Shown one piece after another: positions 48,302 to 56,661 of a DNA stretch of 64,000 nt. Position 1 is the first letter of the stretch. Each line of letters starts with the position of its first letter. The notes beneath the pieces were generated by a model. That model ran no database searches and was not told the DNA's origin. It saw only the letters and a program-made list of their open reading frames with translations. Origin of the DNA: Nonomuraea indica. GTDB taxonomy: Bacteria; Actinomycetota; Actinomycetes; Streptosporangiales; Streptosporangiaceae. The DNA is taken from positions 169,393-233,392 of the forward strand of contig NZ_KZ559477.1 of the NCBI RefSeq assembly GCF_002850745.1, in the 5' to 3' direction. Both the position numbers and the translations under genes were made by a program.

Positions 48302-51300
48302 TCAGGCGGCGCTGCACGGGTCCGCCAGCACCGGGTCGGCCAGCACCGGGTCGGCCAGCACGGGGTCGGCCGGCACCGGGTCGGGCGGCGGCTCGCCCGC
48401 GCGGCCGCCGGACGGCCGCCGGGAGCCCGCGCAGGCGACGGGCGGGTGCTGGTAACCCCCCAGCGCGGCGCGCGCCCTGGTCAGCACCCGCGCCCCGCGT
48501 CCACGCGCCTGGGCGGCGCCCAGGTCGTCCAGCCGGACGAGCGTGGGCTGCAGGAGGTTCACCGCGTCGCGCGGCCGTCCTGACGCGAGATGGATCTCCG
48601 CCTGCAGGCAGGCGAGCTCGGCCTCGCCGCACGCGTCACCGAGCCGCGCGAACACCCGCCGGCCGGTCTCGGCCAGGCTCATCGCCTCCGCGTGCCGTCC
48701 CCGGCGCAGCTCCACCGCGCCCAGGAGTTCGAGGGGGCGCGCCTCGCCGTACCGGTCGCCGACGCCGGGCAGCCCGCGCGCCTCGCGGGCCAGCCGGTGC
48801 GCCGCCTCCACGTCGCCGTCGCGCAGGGAGCACCAGCCCAGCCGGTTCAGCGCCACCGCCTCGAACCGCGTCTCGCCCAGGTCGCGGGACCGGTCCAGCA
48901 CCTCCCGGTAGACCTCCCCGGCCTCGGACCCGTGGCCCAGGGCGAGCAGCGTGTCGGCGGTGGCGGCGAGGGCCAGCGTCTCGGCGTGGGCGTCGTCGGC
49001 CGACCTGGCCAGGTCGAGGGCCTGCCGGGACAGCTCCCGCGCCTCCTCAGGCGCGGCGCGCAGCGTCGTCACGTGCGACTGCGCGGCCAGGGCGTAGGCC
49101 AGCTCCCGATGCGCGCGCAACCTGCGGAAGGCGGCGGCGCACCGGGCGAGCAGGCCGTGCGACTCGCCGATCCGGCCGCCCCGGATCATCAGCGTGGCGC
49201 GGGAGTACTCGGCGCGCCAGCCGATCAGCTCGTCGCCGTGGCCCCAGCCGCTCTCCCGGACGGTGACGGCCGACTGGGCCAGCTCCGACAGGTCGTCGCG
49301 GTGCCTGGCGAGCGAGGTGACGGCCTCCACCAGCCGCGCCGCCCGCCCGTACCAGCCGTACGCGTGGCACTGCCGGGCCAGGTCGAGCAGCCGGGCGCGC
49401 TCGGCCGCCAGCCATCGCCAGGGGCGGGACTCCACGTGGGCCGTGCCGGGCGAGGGCAGCGCCACCTCGCCGCCCGACTGCGGCGGGAGCTGGCCCACCG
49501 CCCGCGGCAGCCGCCGCGCGGCCCGTACGGCGAGGCCGAGCAGGGCGTCCACGTAGCGGCCCATGGCCGCCTCGACGGCCTGCGGGCTCTCCTGCTCGGC
49601 CAGGCCGGCGGCGTACAGGGCGGACAGCGGGTGCAGGCGGTAGACGGGATCGCCCATCGCGTTGAGCCCGGCCGGTTCGAGCAGGCTGGCCTCGATCAGG
49701 CGGTCGACGGTCCGCTCGTCACCGTCGTCGGACAGCACGGCGACCGTCCACGGCTCGATCTCGGCGTCGCGCAGCAGCCCCAGCCGGCGGAAGGCGACCC
49801 GGGCGGGCGGGTCGAGCGCGAGGTAGCTCCGCTCCAGGCTGCGCCGCATGCCGAGGTCACCCATCTCCAGCTCGTCCAGCAGGCGCCGGTCGTCCAGCCG
49901 CTCGGCGAAGGCCGTCAGGCTCACCGCGGGCTGCGCGGCCAGCCGCGCGCCGGCGATCCGCAGGGCCAGTGGCAGGTGACCGAACGCGGCGGCGACGCGT
50001 CTGGCGGCCTCGGGCTCCCGGGCGATCCGCCTGGCCCCCACCAGGGTCCGCAGCAGCCGGTACGACTCGCACTCCTCCAGGCTCGTCAGCCGCACGGCGA
50101 AGGCGCCCGCCAGGGTGGACAGCAGGCGCCTGCTGGTGATCACCACGGCGCATCCGGGGGTGCCGGGCAGCAGTGGCCGCACCTGCTCGGCATCGAGCGC
50201 GTCGTCGAGCACGAGCAGCACGCGCCGGTCGGCCAGGCGGGAGCGGAACATGGCCGCGCGCTGCTCGTGGCCCTCCGGGATGATCGACGGGCTCACGCCC
50301 GTCGCCTGCAGCAGCTCGGCCAGGATCTCCGCAGCGTCGCGGGGCCGGTCGCCGGTCCCGCCGAGCCGCGCGTACAGCTGGCCGTCGGGGAAGCGGGCCT
50401 GGACGCGGTGCGCCAGCTGGACGGCCAGCGCGGTCTTGCCGACCCCGGGCGGGCCGGTCACGACCACGATCGAGGTCGCCGTCGGGCGGTCGCGGGCGAG
50501 GAAGTCGTCGGCGTCGCGCAGGGGGGCGTCCCGTCCGACGAAGTCGCCGGCCCCGCCGGGGAGCTGGCGCGGCACCGTCCAGAGGGCGACCGTCGCGAGC
50601 GGCTCGACGGCCAGGTCGTAGCGGACGGGGCGGGTGGCCAGCGCGGGGTCGCCGGTCAGCACCGCGTGATGCAGTCGTCTCAGCTCGTCGCCGGCGTCGA
50701 GGCCGTACTCGCGCCGCAGCACGGCCGAGACGGACGCGTAGGCGTTCAGCGCCTCGACCTGCCGGCCGCACCGGAACAACGCCACCATCAGCTGCCCGCA
50801 CAGGTGCTCGCGCAGCGGATACTTCGCCACCAGACGGCGCAGGTCCGGGACGATCTGGGCGTGGTTGCCCAGGGCGAGCTCGATGTCGAAGCGCCGGTGC
50901 AGCGCCCGGAACCACTCCTCGGTGAGCTGCGGCACCTCGTCGCGCTGCAGGGAGTCGGACGACACGTCCACGAGCGGCGCGCCCCGCCACAGCTCCAGCC
51001 CCTGCTGCAGGAGGCCGAGCTCGGTGAGGAGGTCCCCGGCGGCCTCGGCGCGGGCCGCGCGCTCCATCAGGGCCCGGTGGTGGAGGAGGTCGAGCTCCTC
51101 CACGGCGACCTCGATGAGGTAGCCCCCGGGAGTGGTGTGGATGGTCCTGCGGTCACCGGAGTAGTCGCCCAGGGCGCTGCGCAGCCGGGCCATGTGCGTC
51201 TGCAGGGAGGCGCGGGTGTAGCGGGGCATCCGGTCCTGCCAGAGCAGCTCGGTGAGCTCGTCGGCCAGGACGACCTGGTTGGCGGATAACAGAAGTTTCG

Positions 51301-51400
51301 CCAGAATTATCCTCTGCTTGGCCGCGTTAATCGTGATGGTGTGATTTCCGCGCCGTGCGTGCAGCGGTCCCAGAATTCCGAACCGTGTTGCCATCTCCAT
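48302..51400 (-). CDS. Large SARP (AfsR-like): SARP-BTAD-NB-ARC-TPR regulator
   Basis: 1,032 residues. Residues about 1-270: OmpR-like winged helix (FGILGPLHARRGNHTITINAAKQRIILAKLL) and BTAD. About 300-560: STAND/NB-ARC ATPase with P-loop VVVTGPPGVGKTALAVQLA and Walker B VLLVLDDALDAEQV. About 690-990: TPR-like helical repeats. The C-terminus ends in a repeated ADPVL tail coded by a 15-nt minisatellite. AfsR-type proteins integrate signals through the ATPase and activate secondary metabolism. Unlike the small SARP at 27807, it could act on the NRPS loci. Start: two ATGs (51400, 51394), neither with a strong RBS. Confidence 0.93.
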   Translation of the reverse strand: MEMATRFGILGPLHARRGNHTITINAAKQRIILAKLLLSANQVVLADELTELLWQDRMPRYTRASLQTHMARLRSALGDYSGDRRTIHTTPGGYLIEVAVEELDLLHHRALMERAARAEAAGDLLTELGLLQQGLELWRGAPLVDVSSDSLQRDEVPQLTEEWFRALHRRFDIELALGNHAQIVPDLRRLVAKYPLREHLCGQLMVALFRCGRQVEALNAYASVSAVLRREYGLDAGDELRRLHHAVLTGDPALATRPVRYDLAVEPLATVALWTVPRQLPGGAGDFVGRDAPLRDADDFLARDRPTATSIVVVTGPPGVGKTALAVQLAHRVQARFPDGQLYARLGGTGDRPRDAAEILAELLQATGVSPSIIPEGHEQRAAMFRSRLADRRVLLVLDDALDAEQVRPLLPGTPGCAVVITSRRLLSTLAGAFAVRLTSLEECESYRLLRTLVGARRIAREPEAARRVAAAFGHLPLALRIAGARLAAQPAVSLTAFAERLDDRRLLDELEMGDLGMRRSLERSYLALDPPARVAFRRLGLLRDAEIEPWTVAVLSDDGDERTVDRLIEASLLEPAGLNAMGDPVYRLHPLSALYAAGLAEQESPQAVEAAMGRYVDALLGLAVRAARRLPRAVGQLPPQSGGEVALPSPGTAHVESRPWRWLAAERARLLDLARQCHAYGWYGRAARLVEAVTSLARHRDDLSELAQSAVTVRESGWGHGDELIGWRAEYSRATLMIRGGRIGESHGLLARCAAAFRRLRAHRELAYALAAQSHVTTLRAAPEEARELSRQALDLARSADDAHAETLALAATADTLLALGHGSEAGEVYREVLDRSRDLGETRFEAVALNRLGWCSLRDGDVEAAHRLAREARGLPGVGDRYGEARPLELLGAVELRRGRHAEAMSLAETGRRVFARLGDACGEAELACLQAEIHLASGRPRDAVNLLQPTLVRLDDLGAAQARGRGARVLTRARAALGGYQHPPVACAGSRRPSGGRAGEPPPDPVPADPVLADPVLADPVLADPCSAA
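48318..48385. repeat. 15-bp tandem repeat coding the tail of the large SARP
   Basis: Units of GGGTCGGCCAGCACC, four full copies and a partial one. On the minus strand they code repeats of ADPVL. Copy number probably varies between strains. Confidence 0.85.
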
Positions 51401-51446
51401 GTGAAGAAACCCCCGGGTTCGGCGTCAGTGCCGGCTCGTGAGCATG

Positions 51447-51458
51447 GCTCATATGAGC
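51447..51458. promoter_or_regulatory. 12-bp palindrome upstream of the large SARP
   Basis: GCTCATATGAGC lies in the unusually AT-rich 51401-51643 gap, about 50 bp upstream of the SARP start. It may be an operator or autoregulatory site. The rest of the gap holds no gene I can support. Confidence 0.35.
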
Positions 51459-51643
51459 ATCGTGCATTTCCCCATTTCGGTGGTGCTGGAGCGGAGCGGT
51501 GTCCATGGCAAGATCGAAAGCCGCCCGCGAGGAATCCTAGCCTCTGGACGAGTCTTTTGCATGACGGGATTGAGTCGAATGTATGCGCTTTTTTCGGTCA
51601 AACACATTTCTGGTGTGAGAAGCTCCGAATAATGCGCCGGGCG

Positions 51644-53098
51644 TCACGGCTTCCCGGGCGGCGGCGCCGCGGCGCGCGTTCTTCCGGGCAGGAGCGGCAC
51701 CAACAGGAGCGCGGCGAGGAACACCGCCGGGACGTAGCAGAGCGCGCGCCAGGCGGCGTCCACCCACACGGGCGGGTCCGGCGCTCCGGGCCCCGCCAGC
51801 CCGAAGAACAGCGCACCGATGATCGCCACCCCCGCGGCCCCGCCGAGCTGGATCGTCGCGTTGGCGACGCCCGACCCGGCGCCCGCGTCGGCCGCCGGCA
51901 CCTCGGCCAGGACGAGGTCCACCAGGATGGGCACGAGGAGACCCATGCCGAGCCCCGCCACGGCCAGACAGGCGAAGACCTGCCACGACGCCGTCGCCGA
52001 GCCCTGCCGCGCGATCACCAGGACCAGAGCCGACATGCCGGCGCCCATCAGGCACAGCCCGCCGCCGACGAGCCGGCGGCCCATGCGGGGCCCGTGCCTG
52101 ACGGCCAGGTTCGCGGTCACGCCCAGGCCCACCGTCCACCCGAAGCCGGTCAGCGCCATGCGCAGCGGGCTCCAGCCGTGCGCGATCTGGAACCCCCACA
52201 CCAGGACGAGGAAGTACGCGGTGACGCCGGAGAAGACGAGCATCAACAGCACGGACCCGGCGGCGAACGAGCGGTTGGCCAGCAGCGCCGGCGGCACCAG
52301 CGGCGAATCGTCGCCGCGCCGGCGCTGGTGCAGCCAGAACAGGGCGAACAACGGCACCGAGCCGGCCATCGACCAGAGGCACCAGGCCGGCCAGCCCAGC
52401 TCCCGCCCCTGCACCAGGGGGAACATCAGCGCCACCGAGGCGAGGCCGAGCAGCAGCACGCCGCCCAGATCCAGCCGGAGCGGGCGGTCGGACCTCGACT
52501 CCGGCAGCACCCGGGCGGCGCCGGCCAGGGCGAGCACGCCGAGCGGGACGTTCACCCAGAAGATCCACCGCCAGCCGGGCCCCGCCGTGAGCAGGGCGCC
52601 CGCGAGCGGCCCCATGACGGCGGCCACCGGGATGACGACGCCGAACAGGCCCATCGCCCTGACCCGCTCGCCGGGCGGGAACATCACCTGGATGACCGAC
52701 AACGCCTGCGGCACCATCAGCGCGGCGAAGGCCCCCTGCAGCGACCGCGCGCCGACCATCATCTCCCCGCTCTGGGCGAGGCCGGCCAGGGCCGAGGAGA
52801 CGGTGAAGCCGGCGACGCCCGCCAGGAACACCTTCCTGCGCCCGGCGATGTCCCCGAGCCGGCCGCCGGTGACCAGCAGCAGCGCGAAGGCCAGCGCGTA
52901 GCCGCCGACCACCCACTGCCCGATCGAGTAGCCCGCCCCGGTGTCCCGCTGGATGGCGGGCAGCGCCACGTTCACGATCGTCACGTCGAGCTGGTCCATG
53001 AACGTGGCCGCCAGGACGATGAACAGGGCCAGCCACCGGCGGGGGTGCGCACTGGGCTGCGCGCCGGTCTCCTGCGCCGTCCCCGACCGGTCGGTCAC
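51644..53098 (-). CDS. DHA2-family MFS drug exporter
   Basis: 484 residues, 14 membrane helices as in the DHA2 family. N-terminal helix 1 has FIVLAATFMDQLDVTIVNVALPAI with the family motif; motif A GGRLGDIAGRRKVFLAGV and motif C GPLAGALLTAGPGWRWIFWVNVPLG are intact. A proton-driven exporter of hydrophobic compounds. The GTG 53098 overlaps the aminotransferase stop, so exporter and enzyme are co-expressed, which suggests it exports the product of that pathway. Confidence 0.93.
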   Translation of the reverse strand: MTDRSGTAQETGAQPSAHPRRWLALFIVLAATFMDQLDVTIVNVALPAIQRDTGAGYSIGQWVVGGYALAFALLLVTGGRLGDIAGRRKVFLAGVAGFTVSSALAGLAQSGEMMVGARSLQGAFAALMVPQALSVIQVMFPPGERVRAMGLFGVVIPVAAVMGPLAGALLTAGPGWRWIFWVNVPLGVLALAGAARVLPESRSDRPLRLDLGGVLLLGLASVALMFPLVQGRELGWPAWCLWSMAGSVPLFALFWLHQRRRGDDSPLVPPALLANRSFAAGSVLLMLVFSGVTAYFLVLVWGFQIAHGWSPLRMALTGFGWTVGLGVTANLAVRHGPRMGRRLVGGGLCLMGAGMSALVLVIARQGSATASWQVFACLAVAGLGMGLLVPILVDLVLAEVPAADAGAGSGVANATIQLGGAAGVAIIGALFFGLAGPGAPDPPVWVDAAWRALCYVPAVFLAALLLVPLLPGRTRAAAPPPGKP

Positions 53099-54588
53099 CG
53101 GGCCGCCGCGCCGGCTGTGAGGTCGAGGGGGAAGCCGTTGCGCCGCATCGTGAGCATGCTGTCGGTGACCGCCGCCACCACGGTCTCGATGTCCGCCTTG
53201 TCGTGCGCGCCCCCGGTGAAGAACACCGGGGAGTTCAGCGTGTAGACGCCCCGCAGGCGCAGCATGAGGCTCAGCAGCGACAGCGCCGGGTTCACCGCTC
53301 CGGCGTACTCCCGGTAGTCGGTGAAGGACTCCTTGGGCAGCAGCTGGAAGCCGCCCATGAAGTCGCCGAAACCCGTCAGCCACAGCGGGATGCCGTGCTC
53401 GGCCCGGAAGACGGCGAGCCGCTCGCGGATGAGCGTCACCTTGGCCCGGGTCTCGGCGTAGTACTCCTCGCCCTTGTCCCGCAGTAGGCTGAGGGTCGCG
53501 TACGAGGCGCACAGCGCCAGGTGATTGGCGGTGTGCGTGCCGGCCACGGACACCCTGCCGCCGAGGTCCGCGGCGTACCGGCCGCTCGTCCGCGCGCGCT
53601 CCATGATCTCCCCACGGCCGCCGACCGCGGAGATCGGGATGGCCAGGCCGCTCATGACCTTGCCGTAGCAGTACAGGTCCGCGGGGATGTCGAACGCCCG
53701 CGCCGCGCCGCCGGGGCCGAACCGGAAGCCCGTGAGCACCTCGTCGAGGACGACGGGAACACCCAGCCGCCGGCAGGTGAGCGCGACCTCCCTCGTCGTC
53801 GGCACGGTGACCTCCGGGAAGGGGAAGGCCGACAGCGCCGGTTCGGCCAGCACGCAGGCCAGCTCTGCCGCGTGCCGTTCGATCAGCTCCACGGCGGCGG
53901 CCGTGTCGTTGGGCAGGACGAGCAGGTCGTCCGGGCCCGCCGTGGGGACGCCGGGCTCGAACGGCGTCCGCCCGACGCCGTCCGGGCCGATCGGGGGGAA
54001 GGGGACGGCCGGGTGGCCGTGGTACCAGAAGGCGCTGTTGTGCACCGCCAGGTCGTACGACCCGTGGACGGCGCCTTCGAACTTGGCGACCATGCGGCGC
54101 CCGGTGTGGGCGCGGGCGAGCTTGACGGCGGTGCGCACCGCCTCCGTGCCCGAGTTGAGGAACGCGAACTGCTCGCAGTGCGGCACGAACTCCCGCATCA
54201 GCAGGGCCAGGTCGCGTTCGAGCGGGTGCAGGTTGCCGTTGCCGACGCCGGTCCGCATCCGGTCCCGCACGTACGCCACGACCGGCTCGGGGTTGTGGCC
54301 GTGCAGGGACTGCGTGCTGAAGCCCAGGTGGCAGTCGATGTACTCGTTGCCGTCGACGTCCACGATCCTGCCCCCGCTCGCCTCGGCCATGGCGGGAGGC
54401 AGCTGGGGGGACAGGAAGGGCCGCAGCATGTGGCTGGCGGGGTGCAGCGAGCGCACCTCCTCCACGACCGCGCCGGAACCGGGTTGACGGGCCCGCACCT
54501 CCTGGAAGAGGTCCTTGACCCACTGCTGTCCGAGCAGGTCGTGCATGGCGTTTCGGACCTGGGGCGCGGCGTCCGGGCGTGCGCTCAT
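53095..54588 (-). CDS. Class III PLP-dependent aminotransferase (GSA-aminomutase-like)
   Basis: 497 residues of fold type I. The N-terminus has the GSA/omega-aminotransferase start (GGRIVDVDGNEYIDCHLGFSTQSLHGHNPEPVV). Substrate/PLP sites: NSGTEAVRTAVKLARAHTG, the Asp in VVLDEVLTGFRFGPGG and the PLP Lys in YGKVMSGLAIP (Lys310). It could convert a semialdehyde or form an amino acid building block for an NRPS in the window; the substrate is unknown. Start ATG 54588 has a GGAGAA RBS. Confidence 0.9.
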   Translation of the reverse strand: MSARPDAAPQVRNAMHDLLGQQWVKDLFQEVRARQPGSGAVVEEVRSLHPASHMLRPFLSPQLPPAMAEASGGRIVDVDGNEYIDCHLGFSTQSLHGHNPEPVVAYVRDRMRTGVGNGNLHPLERDLALLMREFVPHCEQFAFLNSGTEAVRTAVKLARAHTGRRMVAKFEGAVHGSYDLAVHNSAFWYHGHPAVPFPPIGPDGVGRTPFEPGVPTAGPDDLLVLPNDTAAAVELIERHAAELACVLAEPALSAFPFPEVTVPTTREVALTCRRLGVPVVLDEVLTGFRFGPGGAARAFDIPADLYCYGKVMSGLAIPISAVGGRGEIMERARTSGRYAADLGGRVSVAGTHTANHLALCASYATLSLLRDKGEEYYAETRAKVTLIRERLAVFRAEHGIPLWLTGFGDFMGGFQLLPKESFTDYREYAGAVNPALSLLSLMLRLRGVYTLNSPVFFTGGAHDKADIETVVAAVTDSMLTMRRNGFPLDLTAGAAAR

Positions 54589-54765
54589 GGTTCTCCTAGC
54601 TTGTCGCGAGGCGGTGCCGCAGCCCATGGTCACCCGGTGGCCTAGAGCCCGGCTCAAGTGCCGCTGGTGGACGGCGCGGAGGAGAAAAGGGGGTGCCGAC
54701 GGTCGAGAGGCTTCGTTACCGTTGCGGGGACCGGCGTCGCACGCGCCGGGAGGAGACGCCCTGAC

Positions 54766-55350
54766 ATGACGATCACCTGGCGCCGGCTCGGCGAGCACGA
54801 CTTCCCGCTGCTGCGGCGGTGGCTGGAGCAGCCGCACGTGGCCCGGTGGTGGAACCACGAGACCTCGGCCGAGGCGGTGGCGCGCGACTTCGGCGGCGCG
54901 GCGCGGGGCGAGGAGCCGTCGGAGGACCTGCTCGTGCTTCTCGACGGGCGCCCGCTCGGCCTGGTGCAGCGCTGCCGCCTGGCCGACTACCCCGGCTACC
55001 GCGACGAGCTGGCCGCCGTCACCGCCGTGCCCGACGGGGCGGTGACCATCGACTACCTCATCGGCGAGCCGGAGCAGACGGGGCGCGGCCTCGGCCCGGC
55101 GGTGATCCGCGCGGTGGTCGAGCGGACGTGGCGGGAACTACCGGATGCCACCTGTGTGCTGGTCCCCGTGCCGGTCGCCAACCGCGCGTCGTGGCGGGCG
55201 CTGGAGAAGGCCGGGCTGCGCCGGGTCGCCGAGGGCGAACTGGAGCCCGACAACCCCGTCGACGACCGCGCCCACTACCTCTATCGGGTGGACCGGCCGG
55301 CTCAGGACATCGCCTCGTCCGGTCAGGGCAGGCCGGCTCGGCGAGGGTGA
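54766..55350 (+). CDS. GNAT acetyltransferase, AAC(6')/siderophore-type
   Basis: 194 residues: ITWRRLGEHDFPLLRRWLEQPHVARWWNHE at the N-terminus and the acetyl-CoA loop IGEPEQTGRGLGPAVIRAVVERTW (motif A), followed by ASWRALEKAGLRRVAEGEL. The pattern matches aminoglycoside 6'-N-acetyltransferases and the related acyltransferases that modify N-hydroxylysine in siderophores. Start ATG 54766 with a GGGAGGAGA RBS. It may give self-resistance or modify a biosynthetic amine; context does not decide. Confidence 0.87.
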   Translation: MTITWRRLGEHDFPLLRRWLEQPHVARWWNHETSAEAVARDFGGAARGEEPSEDLLVLLDGRPLGLVQRCRLADYPGYRDELAAVTAVPDGAVTIDYLIGEPEQTGRGLGPAVIRAVVERTWRELPDATCVLVPVPVANRASWRALEKAGLRRVAEGELEPDNPVDDRAHYLYRVDRPAQDIASSGQGRPARRG

Positions 55351-55381
55351 GGGTCGAGGGCGCACGCGCCGGCGTCCGCCG

Positions 55382-55519
55382 TCATCTCGGGCCGCCGACG
55401 TTCAGCAGGATCATCATGCCGACCAGGGCCAGGAGCGAGACCACCAGCAACCCGGTCAACGCCAGGATCAGCCTCCTGACCCAGACCTGCCGTCTCCGGC
55501 CCGACCCGCGTCTCAGCAT
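55382..55519 (-). CDS. Small single-helix membrane protein (45 residues)
   Basis: Basic N-terminus (MLRRGSGRRRQVWVRR) followed by one hydrophobic helix (LILALTGLLVVSLLALVGMM) and a short tail ending in GGPR. This positive-inside layout is unlikely in a random frame, but the RBS (AGGAA) is 15 nt away. Function unknown; too short for family assignment. Confidence 0.45.
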   Translation of the reverse strand: MLRRGSGRRRQVWVRRLILALTGLLVVSLLALVGMMILLNVGGPR

Positions 55520-55622
55520 CCCCGGTGACTTCCTGAGAATGCAGCACTCAACCTCGGCCTCCCGTTGGCTCGATCGTCATCCGAACATGATCATCTCCAT
55601 GTTTACCCCATGATCCAAACCA

Positions 55623-55644
55623 ATGTCACAGCTTCAGTTGACAT
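55623..55644. promoter_or_regulatory. Inverted repeat ATGTCA-N10-TGACAT
   Basis: Perfect 6-bp arms at 55623-55628 and 55639-55644 inside the TetR relic region. It may be a leftover operator of a lost TetR gene. Confidence 0.35.
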
Positions 55645-55649
55645 CTCGT

Positions 55650-55842
55650 CCGTGGCCCGGCGCGCGGCCGCACCCGCACGGGGCCGGCGCCGGGCCCGTG
55701 GACGCCGATCGAGGTCGACGATTCCGTCCAGGATCTCGTCCTCGTCGGCCACGTGGTGGTGGAGCGACATCGCCTCGACCCCGAGGTGCTCGGCCACCTT
55801 GCGCATGGTGACCGAGCCGACGTACGGACTGGTTCGCGTCAC
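55650..55842 (-). pseudogene. Relic of a TetR-family regulator (HTH only)
   Basis: In frame on the minus strand: TMRKVAEHLGVEAMSLHHHVADEDEILDGIVD, the recognition helix and following helix of the tetracycline-repressor subgroup, which usually read LGVEAMSLYHHV and K/ADEILDG. The N-terminal first helix and the whole ligand domain are missing; after it the frame becomes Arg/Ala-rich filler. A decayed fragment. Confidence 0.6.
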
Positions 55843-55920
55843 TATCCAATGATGCGATTGACCGGATCGTTTCCGGGTAGGAGAGGCGGCTGGCGCGTCT
55901 CAGGCTCGGACGGCGGAGTG

Positions 55921-56661
55921 ATGATGAGCACGAAACGGCACAGTGCACGACGGGTCGGCGCACCGGACGGGGTCGCCCTGATCGCCTTGGGAAGCGAGCT
56001 GGTCCGCTGCGGCCTGGCCACCATGCTGAGGGACCTGGGGGCCTTCCGGGAGGTGCTCGACAGCGGCGACTACGACCACAGCATGGAACTGCTGCACTCC
56101 GGCCGGCCCGACGTGCTGGTGGTCAGCGCTCCGGTGGAGCAGGACAAGGCCGAGAAGCTGGCGCGGACGGCGGCCGACCACGGGGTGAGGGTGCTGCTGC
56201 TGTTACGCACGGCCTGCGACCAGACGCTGGAGCGGGTGGCGGCGATGCCGGCCGACGGCTACCTGCTGGAAGGCGAGCTGACCCCCGAGACCCTGCAGAG
56301 CACGCTCACGGACCTCGACAGCGGGCTGGTTCCGGTGCCGCAGCCCGTGGCGCGCGGGCTGCTGGCGAAGATACGGCCCGCGTTCGCGAAGACCGGGCCG
56401 GCCGCACCCAACGGAGCGGCCCCGGTGGACGGCGACCGGGCCGCCTCGCCGCTGACCTCACGCGAACAGCAGACCCTGGCCCTCATGGCCGAAGGGCTGA
56501 GCAACAAGTAGATCGCCCGGCGGCTCGGCATCTCCGAGCACGGCGCCAAACGGCACGTCGCCAACATCCTGGCCAAGCTCAACTGCTCGAACAGGACGCT
56601 GGCGACGGCGGTGGCGCTCAGACGCGGCCTGGTGTCCCCACCGGTGAAGCGCCCCCGCTGA
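55921..56661 (+). pseudogene. LuxR-type response-regulator-like gene interrupted by an amber codon
   Basis: From ATG 55921 (RBS CGGAG) the frame gives an N-terminal receiver-like domain (VALIALGSELVRCGLATMLRDL, PDVLVVSAP, VRVLLLLRTAC) and enters a LuxR helix-turn-helix at LTSREQQTLALMAEGLSNK, where a TAG stands at 56509-56511 (codon 197). Without shift the HTH continues IARRLGISEHGAKRHVANILAKL to a normal TGA at 56659. The lost residue is usually Gln or Glu (CAG or GAG to TAG). Without readthrough the protein has no complete DNA-binding domain. It could be a recent nonsense mutation, a sequencing error or conditional readthrough. Confidence 0.8.

Noticed and set aside
55323..55547. A 74-codon minus-strand frame ending at 55323
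   Set aside because: Composition is featureless, and another frame on the same strand shows a convincing membrane helix.
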